Of a stretch of DNA of 64,000 nucleotides, positions 53,269 through 61,432 are shown in pieces. Each line of letters starts with the position of its first letter. The stretch's first letter is position 1. Source of the stretch: Deefgea piscis (GTDB lineage Bacteria; Pseudomonadota; Gammaproteobacteria; Burkholderiales; Chitinibacteraceae); contig NZ_CP054143.1 in NCBI RefSeq assembly GCF_013284055.1, positions 2,294,001-2,358,000 of the forward strand, read 5' to 3'. Under the pieces are notes generated by a model that saw nothing but the letters and a program-made list of their open reading frames with translations, was not told the origin of the DNA and searched no databases. Both the position numbers and the translations under genes were made by a program.

Positions 53269-54450
53269 TTAAAACAACATGATGTCATCACTTGGTTCTT
53301 CGGGCTCGGGTGGCACGGCCGGAACAGCTTGTGGCGATCGTTGAGTTAGATAAATCAAGGTGGCGATAACATGAGAAAACTCATCGTCTAGCGATAAACC
53401 TTGATCGTATATTTGGGTGGCTGCAGCCAGACTATGCGCAATCATATCTAGTAGTGCCCCTTCTTGTGAATCGGTGAGGCCTAAATACACCATCTTGTGT
53501 TCAAACTGATCTTGTAATTCGCTAAACAATAGCATTGATGAACTCGCTTGATGGCGATATTCGTTTTCTAGTTTTTGAATAGAGGATTGAATTAAGGTAA
53601 TCGCATTTAAGGTGAGCTGCTGCTGAGCGCGAATTTGCGTTTCATTTAAAATACCGTCCAGTCGTGTTTCGGCCGCTTCGACCAAAATAGCGATATGGTC
53701 GCGTAAACGGCCACACAAATCGGGCTGGTTCACCGGCATATCTTTGACTTGCAAGATAATTCTGGGGAAATTAATCACCAATCGTTTGCCCATCTCATAA
53801 ATACGTTGTGGGTCTTGCGCCAATGTTTGTAGCATATGCTCTTCGAGCGGGCTGCTGCGTCCTTGGCTATTGAGTGTGAGTAAGGTGTCTTGTTGATGAA
53901 TTTGGGCGGCAACTTGTACATTGAATTTGGCGGTTGTATGGACTAGCGCTTTGAGTAAGCTGGCTTCATCGGGCGCCAAACTGGCGCGTTTAAAAAAACT
54001 AATCACTTTGCCTAATTCTGCCGAATTAGAGATGGCTTGCATCGCCGTAACGGTCGCCGCTTGGACTGAGCTGCGCAGTTGCTGTGTTTCTTCAATGCTG
54101 CGTTGAAACAATAACAATTTTTGTTGTAATTCATCATTACTAAACGGCTTGCTAATAAAGTCGTCCGCGCCAGCGCCATAAGCGGCGACATAATCGGCTT
54201 TTTCAGTACTGGCAATAAACAATATTTGGCCATTTGGGTTGTTTGTTTTGTAGCTTTGGCAAACTGCATAGGCTGTCTGATCGGCCAAATTACCGTCGAT
54301 CAGTAGAATATCGGGTTGCGCATGCTCAAGTAGCGCCATTGCATTTGAGCCGTTTTCAGCCATTTGTATTACAAAATGTGCCTCGATATTGGGCCGCAAA
54401 GCATCGTAAGCAGAACAATCTGGATCAACAATGAGTAGCGTGAGTGGCAT
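53269..54450 (-). CDS. Orphan response regulator with helical output and CheZ-like tail
   Basis: A 393-residue protein. The receiver domain (1-120) has the acidic pocket IVDPD, phospho-Asp in ILLIDGNLA (about D51) and Lys in DDFISKPF. The output region (about 130-375) is helical and unrecognised. It contains LLFSELQDQFEHKMVYLGL, and the last residues are SDDIMLF, similar to the tail of the protein at 30751-31329. No kinase gene is adjacent. Output by phosphatase or protein contact is possible; nothing indicates DNA binding. Confidence 0.82.
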   Translation of the reverse strand: MPLTLLIVDPDCSAYDALRPNIEAHFVIQMAENGSNAMALLEHAQPDILLIDGNLADQTAYAVCQSYKTNNPNGQILFIASTEKADYVAAYGAGADDFISKPFSNDELQQKLLLFQRSIEETQQLRSSVQAATVTAMQAISNSAELGKVISFFKRASLAPDEASLLKALVHTTAKFNVQVAAQIHQQDTLLTLNSQGRSSPLEEHMLQTLAQDPQRIYEMGKRLVINFPRIILQVKDMPVNQPDLCGRLRDHIAILVEAAETRLDGILNETQIRAQQQLTLNAITLIQSSIQKLENEYRHQASSSMLLFSELQDQFEHKMVYLGLTDSQEGALLDMIAHSLAAATQIYDQGLSLDDEFSHVIATLIYLTQRSPQAVPAVPPEPEEPSDDIMLF

Positions 54451-54587
54451 TGGCTAAATTTCCATTGAAATGGCCGGAAATAACAATGACCTTCGCGTGC
54501 GCTAGGCCAAAGCAGAACGCGCCTGCTTTGGCTCTTTATAGGTTATATTTTTAAGTATTGGCAGTTTAGTGACAGTTTGATGTTGGA

Positions 54588-55619
54588 TTAAAAGTAATAC
54601 ATCCCCATTGCAGTTTTGACTTTATGCAAGGTGAGCGCGGCAGTTTGTCGAGCTTTGGCTGAGCCACATAGCAATAGCGACAAAATGGCATCGGGGTCTT
54701 TGGCTAATTGTGCACGGCGTTCGCGAATCGGGCCGATCAGGGCTTGTAATTGTTCATTGAGGCGCGCTTTGATCACTCGATCGGCCAGTCCGCCATGCTG
54801 GTATTGAGCTTTTAATTCATTGACGTGTGCTGGTTCGGCATCAAATGCATCTAAAAAGCTAAACACCACATTGCCTTCAATTTGGCCAGGGCTGCCAATG
54901 GTGAGGTGGTTGGCGTCGGTATACATTTTATTGACCGCCTGCTCAATGTCATCCGCGCTGGCAGCCAGGCTAATGTGATTGCCTGCGGCACGGCTCATTT
55001 TTGTTTTGCCATCAATGCCCGGCAGGCGACTGGTATTAGACAGTAAGGCACTGCATTCATTGAGTACGTTTTCGCCCACCATGCGGTTAAAACGGCGAAC
55101 AATTTCATTGGTTTGCTCAATCATTGGCAATTGATCGGCGCCAACCGGAATCAAGCTGCCGCGCAAAGCGGTAATGTCAGCGGCTTGGCTAACGGGATAA
55201 GTTAAAAAACCAGCGGCCACATCGCGATCTTGCCCTTTGGCCTTGAGTTCGGATTTGACGGTGGGATTACGCTCTAAACGGGCGATGGAAACCAGATTCA
55301 TTAAGTAAAAAGACAGCTCAGCCAGTTCTGGCACCATAGATTGAATCAAAATGGTCGACTTTTGCGGATCGATGCCGACGGCAAGGTAATCCAGCGCCAC
55401 ATCAATCACCGACTGACGTACTGCACGATAATCGCCTTGATGGTCGGCCAAGGCTTGCGTGTCGGCTAATAAAATAAAGGGATGATGGGTTTCTTGTAGG
55501 CTAAGGCGAGTTTGTAGTGAGCCAACATAATGGCCTAAATGCAAGGGGCCAGTGGTGCGATCACCGGTGACCACGATGGTGGCTGCCGATGGATTCGACG
55601 CGGTAGATGTTTGTGACAT
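54588..55619 (-). CDS. trpS: Tryptophanyl-tRNA synthetase
   Basis: Charges tRNA(Trp). The start is ATG 55619 with AAGGAG upstream; an upstream in-frame start at 55670 lies inside the attenuator. The 343 residues include the class I HIGH-type motif in GPLHLGHYVG (about 27-30), the adenylate-binding region and KMSRA (207-211) in place of KMSKS. The Arg variant occurs in some TrpRS enzymes. Upstream lies a Trp-rich leader peptide with an attenuator, so expression should rise when charged tRNA(Trp) is short. Confidence 0.96.
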   Translation of the reverse strand: MSQTSTASNPSAATIVVTGDRTTGPLHLGHYVGSLQTRLSLQETHHPFILLADTQALADHQGDYRAVRQSVIDVALDYLAVGIDPQKSTILIQSMVPELAELSFYLMNLVSIARLERNPTVKSELKAKGQDRDVAAGFLTYPVSQAADITALRGSLIPVGADQLPMIEQTNEIVRRFNRMVGENVLNECSALLSNTSRLPGIDGKTKMSRAAGNHISLAASADDIEQAVNKMYTDANHLTIGSPGQIEGNVVFSFLDAFDAEPAHVNELKAQYQHGGLADRVIKARLNEQLQALIGPIRERRAQLAKDPDAILSLLLCGSAKARQTAALTLHKVKTAMGMYYF

Positions 55620-55668
55620 GATGCTGCTCCTTAAAATGGAGCCGCCGGATGGGAGAGGGGTAGAAAAC

Positions 55669-55704
55669 AAAAAAACCTGTCACCGTAATCCGGCGGCAGG
55701 TTTT
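55669..55704 (-). terminator. Attenuator terminator of trpS
   Basis: On the minus strand AAAACCTG (55704-55697) pairs with CAGGTTTT (55679-55672). A second CCG/CGG stem lies inside, and a run of seven Ts ends at 55669. It is the 3:4 hairpin of the trpS leader: it forms unless segment 2 captures segment 3. Confidence 0.85.
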
Positions 55705-55743
55705 GTCGATACCAACAAGCCCAGTGCCGCCTAGAGGCGCCAC
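55692..55743 (-). promoter_or_regulatory. trpS leader 1:2 and 2:3 alternative stems
   Basis: Segment 1 GTGGCGCC (55743-55736) overlaps the last codons of the leader peptide. It pairs with segment 2 GGCGGCAC (55731-55724) in 7 of 8 positions. Segment 2 can instead pair with TGCCGCC (55698-55692), the 5' side of the terminator, over 7 perfect base pairs. That choice is the antiterminator. Stalling at the Trp codons should free segment 2 to pair with segment 3. Confidence 0.85.
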
Positions 55744-55778
55744 CAGTAATAAGCAACAGAAAGGGTGTGTTGGATCAT
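55731..55778 (-). CDS. trpS leader peptide with tandem Trp codons
   Basis: A short frame from ATG 55778 encodes MIQHTLSVAYYWWRL and ends at TAG. An in-frame ATG at 55784 would give MNM at the start. A GAG box precedes the inner ATG by about 8 bases. The two adjacent Trp codons near the end, and the stems that begin within the last codons, are the layout of a classical trp leader, here in front of trpS rather than a biosynthetic operon. Confidence 0.88.
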   Translation of the reverse strand: MIQHTLSVAYYWWRL

Positions 55779-55974
55779 GTTCATGGCTCAATAGTGACAG
55801 GCTTAACTTTAGCCCGTCAAGTGTTTTGCCCTTTATTGCAAGCCAACAGCAATTAATTTCGTTAGGTATGGGCTTGTACGCTTTATTTTAAAAAGCATTT
55901 AGTGATATACCTAGATTGATTGAAGTATGTCTGCATGGCACGGTTTAACCACAATCAGCAGACATAGCAATACT

Positions 55975-56268
55975 TTATCGTGACGGTGTTGGTGGCGGGT
56001 CAAAACTCATTAGCGGTTTGCGGCATAGACGATAGTAGGCAATGGGCGTGGCTTGTGGCCGACTGCTCCGCGCCACACTAATGAAAATTTGCCAGTCGCT
56101 GTCTGCGAGCTTTTGATTCATGCTGGCAATTAAACCGTGCGGATTTTGGATGACACAGTGCTTGATCAGCTCAACACTGGTGCATTGCCGTTGCCGGCTG
56201 AGGCGTTGATAGATTTTTGCTTCGTCGGGAGTCCAGTCGATAAGAAGTAAGGGAGATTGTTCTGACAT
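55975..56268 (-). CDS. Small hypothetical protein downstream of the MscS-type gene
   Basis: A 97-residue basic protein I do not recognise. The segment EAKIYQRLSRQRQCTSVELI followed by NPHGLIASMNQKL suggests a winged helix-turn-helix, like short DNA-binding or replication-associated domains. The evidence is weak. The C-terminus is Pro-rich. It starts 8 bp after the mechanosensitive-channel gene and is probably co-transcribed. The alternative is a small regulator with no link to the channel. Confidence 0.65.
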   Translation of the reverse strand: MSEQSPLLLIDWTPDEAKIYQRLSRQRQCTSVELIKHCVIQNPHGLIASMNQKLADSDWQIFISVARSSRPQATPIAYYRLCRKPLMSFDPPPTPSR

Positions 56269-56276
56269 ATAAAGCC

Positions 56277-58538
56277 TTAATGTGAGTCGGTTTTGCTAGG
56301 GTCTAGCGTTGGCGTTTGGAGCTGAACTTGAAGTGGGTTTTTAATATCCAGATGCACATCTTGCTGTGGGTAAGCAATGCAAATGTCGTGTTTTCTAAAG
56401 CTGGCATCAATCATAAAGCGTAAGTCACTGGCCACTTGACGGCCGATAATACCGGCGCCGATATCCACCCAATAATAAATTCCAAAGGTGAGCGCATCGG
56501 CAGCGAAATCTTCTAGCAATATTTCCGGTGGTTTATTTTTGCAGATTTGGCCGTGCCGCAGCACTTCGTCCTCGAGTAGCTTGGCAACCAGTCGTAAATC
56601 ACTGCCATACGCGACACCGACTTGAAAACCTTGGCGAATGACGCTGTTGGTGTAGCTCCAATTGGTGACATTTTGCTCTAAAAAAGTACTATTGGGCACC
56701 AAGGTGTCGATGCCATTTACATCGCGCACCACGGCCGCGCGCACATTCATATCGACGACGGTGCCCAATATGCCGGCGACGGCAATGGTGTCACCTGGGC
56801 GAAACGGGCGCTCGAGCAGCATCATCAGGCCGCTGATTAGATTTTTGAGCAGTGTTTGCATGCCAAAACCCAGACCAATCGCAATCGCACCGCCCAAGAA
56901 TGCAAAGGCCGTGAGTGGGATTTGCACAATCAGCAGTGAATTGATTAGCAGCCCAATAAAGGCGATCGATAAGATCCAGCGCTTGGCAATGCGAATTGAA
57001 ACCTCGGGAAACCGGCTGCGTTTGATGAGGATTTTTTCGATTAAATGCCCAAAGAAAATACACAGCGCAAAGCCAACGGTAATTAACAACACCGCGATGC
57101 ACATTTTGCCGATGGTGACGCCGCGCGAAATACTGATGTTTTGCCCATCTACCTCAACGCTGTCATTGACGCTAAATAATTCATAGCGCCAGATTTTCGT
57201 CGCCAGACGGTGCATTTTTTCTTGCCAATAATCGGTACGCATGGCCAGCGTTTTATCTTGCTGTGCAGTTTCATTGAGCCAGCGATTAAATTTTTCGTTC
57301 GAGCGACGTAAATCAATTGCCGCTTCACGGTAGATGGTTTCGCGTTCTTGCCACGTTTGCTGTAAAGCCGCAGGGGTATCGCTTGAGCGGCCTAGTTGGT
57401 CTAATTGGTCCTGAGCAATACCTGCCGATTTTTGCATCGCAACGAGTGTGCCTTGCAAGGTGTGCTGCCAGCTTTGCGCCTCTTCATTGAGCTGTTGAAT
57501 TTCCGCTTGCTTGCCGGAGTTTTTAAGTGCCAGTCGTTTTTTCCAAAAGCTACTCTCAATGGTGTTGGCCATCATTAAGTCAGATAAAACGCCAGACTCA
57601 ATTGCCAGCGTTTCCAATTGTTGCTGGAGTACTTGTTGTTGTTGATCGAGTGCTGAAAGCTGCGTTTGCAATGCAACGGTATGATTGGTTTTTGGGTTTT
57701 CTAGTTGCTTATTGAGTGTGTCGCGCTGCGTTTTTAGCTGGGTTAATTGTTGGCGAAGTTGCTGCTCTTTGGTGATTTGATTGTTTTGTAATTGCGCGTA
57801 ATGCTGTTGTTGCGCAGTGATTTGTTGTAGCTCGTCATTGATTACCGCGCTTTGTAATTGATCTTGATTGGGGCCGAGTTTGGCATCGAGCGCCAATACT
57901 TGTTCTCGGCGCGCTTGCAATTGCGCGCGATTAAATTGCTGCCGTGCATCAATACTGGCCAAGGTGGCGAGCCAAGTGTCGACTTTTTGTTGTGAAGTCG
58001 CAATTTTGGCGGCGATTTGAGTGCGAGCGCTGCTTTGTGCCGGCGCTTTCTCTAGCAAATCTTGATTGAGGCGTAATTCGGCTTGTGCTTGGCCTAACTC
58101 ATCATGGATGGTATTGAGGTAGGCTTCTTGCACGCTGAGATTGTTACGTAAAATATCGACTTCTTGCTCTAGCAATTGCCGCTCGCCTTGCTGCTGTACC
58201 TTGCTTTGGCTCGCTTGCAAGCTTGCAGGTGGAGCGTGATTTTCTTGATCAAGCGCGCTCAAGCCGTTGAGTGCGGCCAGATGTTGGCGGTAGGCGTAGA
58301 TTTCGAGCGTGAGCCAAAATCGATTTAATTCTCGGTCTGGTGCGGTAGTGTTTTTTTCTAAAGTGGCGAGCGCTGCTTGGGCTAACTCCAGCCGCTGATT
58401 TAAGCGTTCAAATTCGCTGCTGGTGCTGACGAATGCCGTGCTGCTGCTGGTAGGCTTAGGTGTTAAACCTAGCTCACTTGGCGCAGCAATCGCTTGAGAG
58501 AAAATGAGTAGCAAAAATACAGTAAAAAAACGAGACAT
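56277..58538 (-). CDS. MscS-family mechanosensitive channel with long periplasmic coiled coil
   Basis: A 753-residue protein: signal peptide (about 1-18), a long periplasmic region of Gln/Leu-rich coiled coil (about 40-440), then hydrophobic segments (about 480-585) and the MscS channel core. The core has the pore-lining helix with GGAIAIGLGFGMQTLLKNLIS, followed by the beta domain (ERPFRPGDTIAV) and NWSYTN. The layout resembles the MscK/MscM (YjeP) type rather than small MscS. It probably releases solutes on hypo-osmotic shock. A 97-residue gene follows. Confidence 0.9.
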   Translation of the reverse strand: MSRFFTVFLLLIFSQAIAAPSELGLTPKPTSSSTAFVSTSSEFERLNQRLELAQAALATLEKNTTAPDRELNRFWLTLEIYAYRQHLAALNGLSALDQENHAPPASLQASQSKVQQQGERQLLEQEVDILRNNLSVQEAYLNTIHDELGQAQAELRLNQDLLEKAPAQSSARTQIAAKIATSQQKVDTWLATLASIDARQQFNRAQLQARREQVLALDAKLGPNQDQLQSAVINDELQQITAQQQHYAQLQNNQITKEQQLRQQLTQLKTQRDTLNKQLENPKTNHTVALQTQLSALDQQQQVLQQQLETLAIESGVLSDLMMANTIESSFWKKRLALKNSGKQAEIQQLNEEAQSWQHTLQGTLVAMQKSAGIAQDQLDQLGRSSDTPAALQQTWQERETIYREAAIDLRRSNEKFNRWLNETAQQDKTLAMRTDYWQEKMHRLATKIWRYELFSVNDSVEVDGQNISISRGVTIGKMCIAVLLITVGFALCIFFGHLIEKILIKRSRFPEVSIRIAKRWILSIAFIGLLINSLLIVQIPLTAFAFLGGAIAIGLGFGMQTLLKNLISGLMMLLERPFRPGDTIAVAGILGTVVDMNVRAAVVRDVNGIDTLVPNSTFLEQNVTNWSYTNSVIRQGFQVGVAYGSDLRLVAKLLEDEVLRHGQICKNKPPEILLEDFAADALTFGIYYWVDIGAGIIGRQVASDLRFMIDASFRKHDICIAYPQQDVHLDIKNPLQVQLQTPTLDPSKTDSH

Positions 58539-58621
58539 AGTCGGCGCTGGCTGAGTCAGAGAGGGGTATTTTACGCGTTACACCGGGGCGAGATTCAGAA
58601 ATATGCAAGCTTAGGCTTGGG

Positions 58622-58681
58622 CGTCAGCATGCCACGTCGATCTTGCGACCCAATGCCGGAGTGACAATGGCATTGCTGACG
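58622..58681. repeat. Palindromic intergenic element
   Basis: CGTCAGCATGCCA (58622-58634) is complementary, bar one base, to TGGCATTGCTGACG (58668-58681). A competing inner inverted repeat, CAATGCC with GGCATTG, is also present. It lies between the convergent/tandem MscS-type and DUF4396-type genes. It looks like a REP- or MITE-like element, but I see only one copy in this window. Confidence 0.55.
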
Positions 58682-58693
58682 AATGAAGTACGG

Positions 58694-59644
58694 TTACATT
58701 GCGGTTTTGATGCCTGCTTTGACTAAAAACCAGTTCATTGGGTATGCGGTGATAAAACCGCAAGCCATGGCGATTTGCATCATGAACCAAAATATCGGCT
58801 CGGTGGGGGACATTGGCCCAATCAGTACAAAAATAGCGATAGCCATCCAGCCATACATGCCAATTTGCCATGAAGTTAAAGACAGCGAATCCACTTTGAG
58901 TGCCCGCCACCAGAGCGCTGCGCCGGTTTCAGGCACCATGCCGATTAAACCACCGTATTGAAAGGTGACACCAATGGCGAGTGCCAGCAGGTAGGATAGC
59001 GCCCATTCGCCAAAGACCGGGCTGCCCCACAATAAAAAGGGGGTGGCGGCAAATAGCCATGGCCCAATCAAATCAGCGAGACTGCAACCGGCACCACAAT
59101 GCAGTGTTCCGGCGGTAATGCTTTGCCAGAACGGTTTTTTTGCGCCCATCTGCATCGGCATATTCATTTTCATCTGCGCCGGCATATCCATATTCATATG
59201 CATTGGCATAGCCATTTTCATTTCTGGCATGGACGACATTGAGGTTGAAGTAGGGGCTGTGCTAGGGGTAGGACTAGGCATAGGCATCTGCATATTGGAC
59301 GTGTCCATATTGGGCATATCCTTCATGGGCATGTCATGCATCGCCATATTGTGCATCATTGCGGGCTTGGCTTCGTCGCCTTGTGGTTTTGACGATTGAG
59401 CGGGCAGGGGTGGTGATGCATGGCTAATTCGAGGTTTACTGCCATTACCAATATGCCGATAAGCCCAAATCGCCAGCGGACCAGCCCAAAGCGCATTAAT
59501 CGGCCACACCCACAGCATGATCGACATCATGGGTTTGGGGCGTTGACGTTGATCGAGCAGAATGTAAACAAAGCAAGCAATACCGACCAGTATGCTGCAA
59601 ATGGCCAGAGTGCTTAGCCAATCGGGTAGGGGAGCGTGGGGCAT
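58694..59644 (-). CDS. Membrane protein with DUF4396-type domain and Met-rich linker
   Basis: A 316-residue membrane protein. Two N-terminal hydrophobic segments (about 10-30, 38-63) precede a Met/His/Pro-rich linker at about 95-170 with some 25 methionines (units such as MAMHDMPMKDMPNM and MKMAMPMHMNMDMPAQ). The C-terminal membrane domain (about 175-316) begins FWQSITAGTLHCGAGCSLAD, resembling DUF4396. Its conserved Cys/His cluster and the Met repeats suggest binding of a soft metal such as Cu(I). The family's function is not established. Confidence 0.8.
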   Translation of the reverse strand: MPHAPLPDWLSTLAICSILVGIACFVYILLDQRQRPKPMMSIMLWVWPINALWAGPLAIWAYRHIGNGSKPRISHASPPLPAQSSKPQGDEAKPAMMHNMAMHDMPMKDMPNMDTSNMQMPMPSPTPSTAPTSTSMSSMPEMKMAMPMHMNMDMPAQMKMNMPMQMGAKKPFWQSITAGTLHCGAGCSLADLIGPWLFAATPFLLWGSPVFGEWALSYLLALAIGVTFQYGGLIGMVPETGAALWWRALKVDSLSLTSWQIGMYGWMAIAIFVLIGPMSPTEPIFWFMMQIAMACGFITAYPMNWFLVKAGIKTAM

Positions 59645-59730
59645 GATGGCACTACTTCTATGAAAGAAATAATGTAGTTATAGCCCATCACTTTTGAGAT
59701 GCTATGCTTGATTTTGGTGATATTTACTAT

Positions 59731-59780
59731 GGGGTATCTGGATGCAACGAATTAAACCCATTGCATCCAGAGCAATACCC
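59731..59780. repeat. 50-bp palindromic repeat (GGGGTAT...ATACCC family)
   Basis: GGGGTAT starts at 59731 and ATACCC ends at 59780; an inner stem CTGGATGCAA (59738-59747) with TTGCATCCAG (59761-59770) is perfect. The size and ends match the copies at 13121 and 34101. It abuts the prfC stop codon, so it may serve as the transcript end. Confidence 0.65.
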
Positions 59781-61370
59781 TTAGAGCGTAATCGCGTGTT
59801 CCCGTGTAGCGTGGAAACGCAATTCTGGCCAGCGTTCCATCGTCAAATCCAGGTTGACACGGCTAGTGGCCAAATAAGCCAAGCTGTTGGCAGCGTCGCG
59901 CCCAAGGTTGTTGGTGAGCGTGCGCTCAAAATCGGCGAGTTTTTTCGCGTCATCGCAAGACACCCAGCGCGCAGTGTAAATCGTCGTCGATTCAAACATC
60001 GCTTCCACACCGTATTCGTTCAGCAAGCGTGATGCAACGACTTCAAACTGCAATACCCCCACCGCGCCGAGAATCAAATCGCCACCATTGAGCGGTTTGA
60101 AAACCTGAACCGCACCTTCTTCACCCAACTGCTGCAAGCCTTTTTGCAATTGCTTGATCTTGAGCGGGTTTTTGATGCGCACGATGCGGAACATTTCCGG
60201 CGCAAAGTAAGGAATCCCGGTAAACGACAGCAATTCGCCTTCAGAAAACGAGTCGCCAATTTGAATATTGCCGTGGTTCGGCAAACCAATAATGTCGCCT
60301 GCGTAAGCTTCTTCAACTTGCTCACGACCTTGCGCCATAAACGTCACCACCGAGTTGGCGGCGATATCACGGTTGAGGCGCAAATGCTTAAATTTCATCC
60401 CGCGAGTAAATTCGCCCGAACACACGCGCAAGAACGCAATGCGGTCGCGATGCTTTGGGTCCATATTGGCTTGGATTTTGAACACAAACGCGGAGAATTT
60501 TTCTTCCGTTGGCGAAACGGCGCGTTGAATCGCGGCGCTGTCCGACGGTTGTGGCGCCCAATCAACCAGCGCATTCAAGATTTCACGAATCCCGAAGTTA
60601 TTAATCGCCGAACCAAAGAACACCGGTGTCAACGTGCCATCGAGGAATTCTTCGAGCACGAAAGGATGCGAAGCGCCGCGAACGAGCTCCAATTCCATCC
60701 GAGTTTGGTCGATTTCGAGCGGGAAGAGTTCGTCCAAACGTGGATTGTCGATGCCTTTGATGACTTCAACTTCATCAAGTGGGCCTTTGCCCGGCGTAAA
60801 GATAATCACTTCGTCTTTGAGGATGTGATACACCCCACGGAAGGTTTTACCCATACCGACTGGCCAAGTAATCGGCGCGCAACGGATTTCGAGCACGCTT
60901 TCGACTTCGTCCAGTAGCTCTAAAGAATCGCGCACTTCACGGTCGTACTTATTCATGAAGGTGATAATCGGGGTGTGGCGCATGCGGCAGACGTTCAGTA
61001 GTTTGATCGTTTGCGCTTCAACACCTTTAGCCGCGTCGATGACCATCAAGGCCGAATCCACTGCGGTAAGTACGCGATACGTGTCTTCCGAGAAGTCTTG
61101 GTGACCTGGGGTGTCGAGCAGATTGACCACGTGATCGCGGTAATCGAACTGCATCACTGAAGACGCAACCGAAATACCCCGTTGCTTTTCAATGTCCATC
61201 CAGTCGGAGGTGGCAAACTTACCGCCTTTTTTACCTTTTACAGTACCCGCATTTTGAATCGTGCCCGAGAAATACAGCAGTTTTTCGGTGAGCGTGGTCT
61301 TACCCGCATCGGGGTGGGAGACAATGGCGAAAGTACGGCGGCGCGCCACTTCACTGATGATGTCGGGCAT
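59781..61370 (-). CDS. prfC: Peptide chain release factor 3
   Basis: GTPase that recycles RF1/RF2 from the ribosome. ATG 61370 ([15 protein letters not shown]) gives 529 residues, the usual RF3 length. Motifs: G1 [10 protein letters not shown]2 region [13 protein letters not shown]3 [15 protein letters not shown]4 NKYDRE. Domains II and III follow to the C-terminus. No strong ribosome-binding site is seen; the in-frame start at 61427 would add 19 residues of unlike composition. A 257-codon frame on the opposite strand is a shadow of this gene. Confidence 0.97.
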   Translation of the reverse strand: MPDIISEVARRRTFAIVSHPDAGKTTLTEKLLYFSGTIQNAGTVKGKKGGKFATSDWMDIEKQRGISVASSVMQFDYRDHVVNLLDTPGHQDFSEDTYRVLTAVDSALMVIDAAKGVEAQTIKLLNVCRMRHTPIITFMNKYDREVRDSLELLDEVESVLEIRCAPITWPVGMGKTFRGVYHILKDEVIIFTPGKGPLDEVEVIKGIDNPRLDELFPLEIDQTRMELELVRGASHPFVLEEFLDGTLTPVFFGSAINNFGIREILNALVDWAPQPSDSAAIQRAVSPTEEKFSAFVFKIQANMDPKHRDRIAFLRVCSGEFTRGMKFKHLRLNRDIAANSVVTFMAQGREQVEEAYAGDIIGLPNHGNIQIGDSFSEGELLSFTGIPYFAPEMFRIVRIKNPLKIKQLQKGLQQLGEEGAVQVFKPLNGGDLILGAVGVLQFEVVASRLLNEYGVEAMFESTTIYTARWVSCDDAKKLADFERTLTNNLGRDAANSLAYLATSRVNLDLTMERWPELRFHATREHAITL

Positions 61371-61432
61371 GGTATTGATGTCAAAGGGGAAAAACGCGCA
61401 ATTGTACGCGAATGTGGCGATAAGCAAAACCT

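Noticed and set aside
55561-55791. 76-codon minus-strand frame across the trpS leader
   Set aside because: It runs through the attenuator in a different frame from the Trp leader peptide and into trpS; the short leader frame with tandem Trp codons explains the region better.
60144-60917. 257-codon open frame on the plus strand opposite prfC
   Set aside because: It is fully antisense to a highly conserved gene, has no ribosome-binding site or recognisable domain, and its His/Arg/Asn-rich composition is what an antisense reading of prfC gives.
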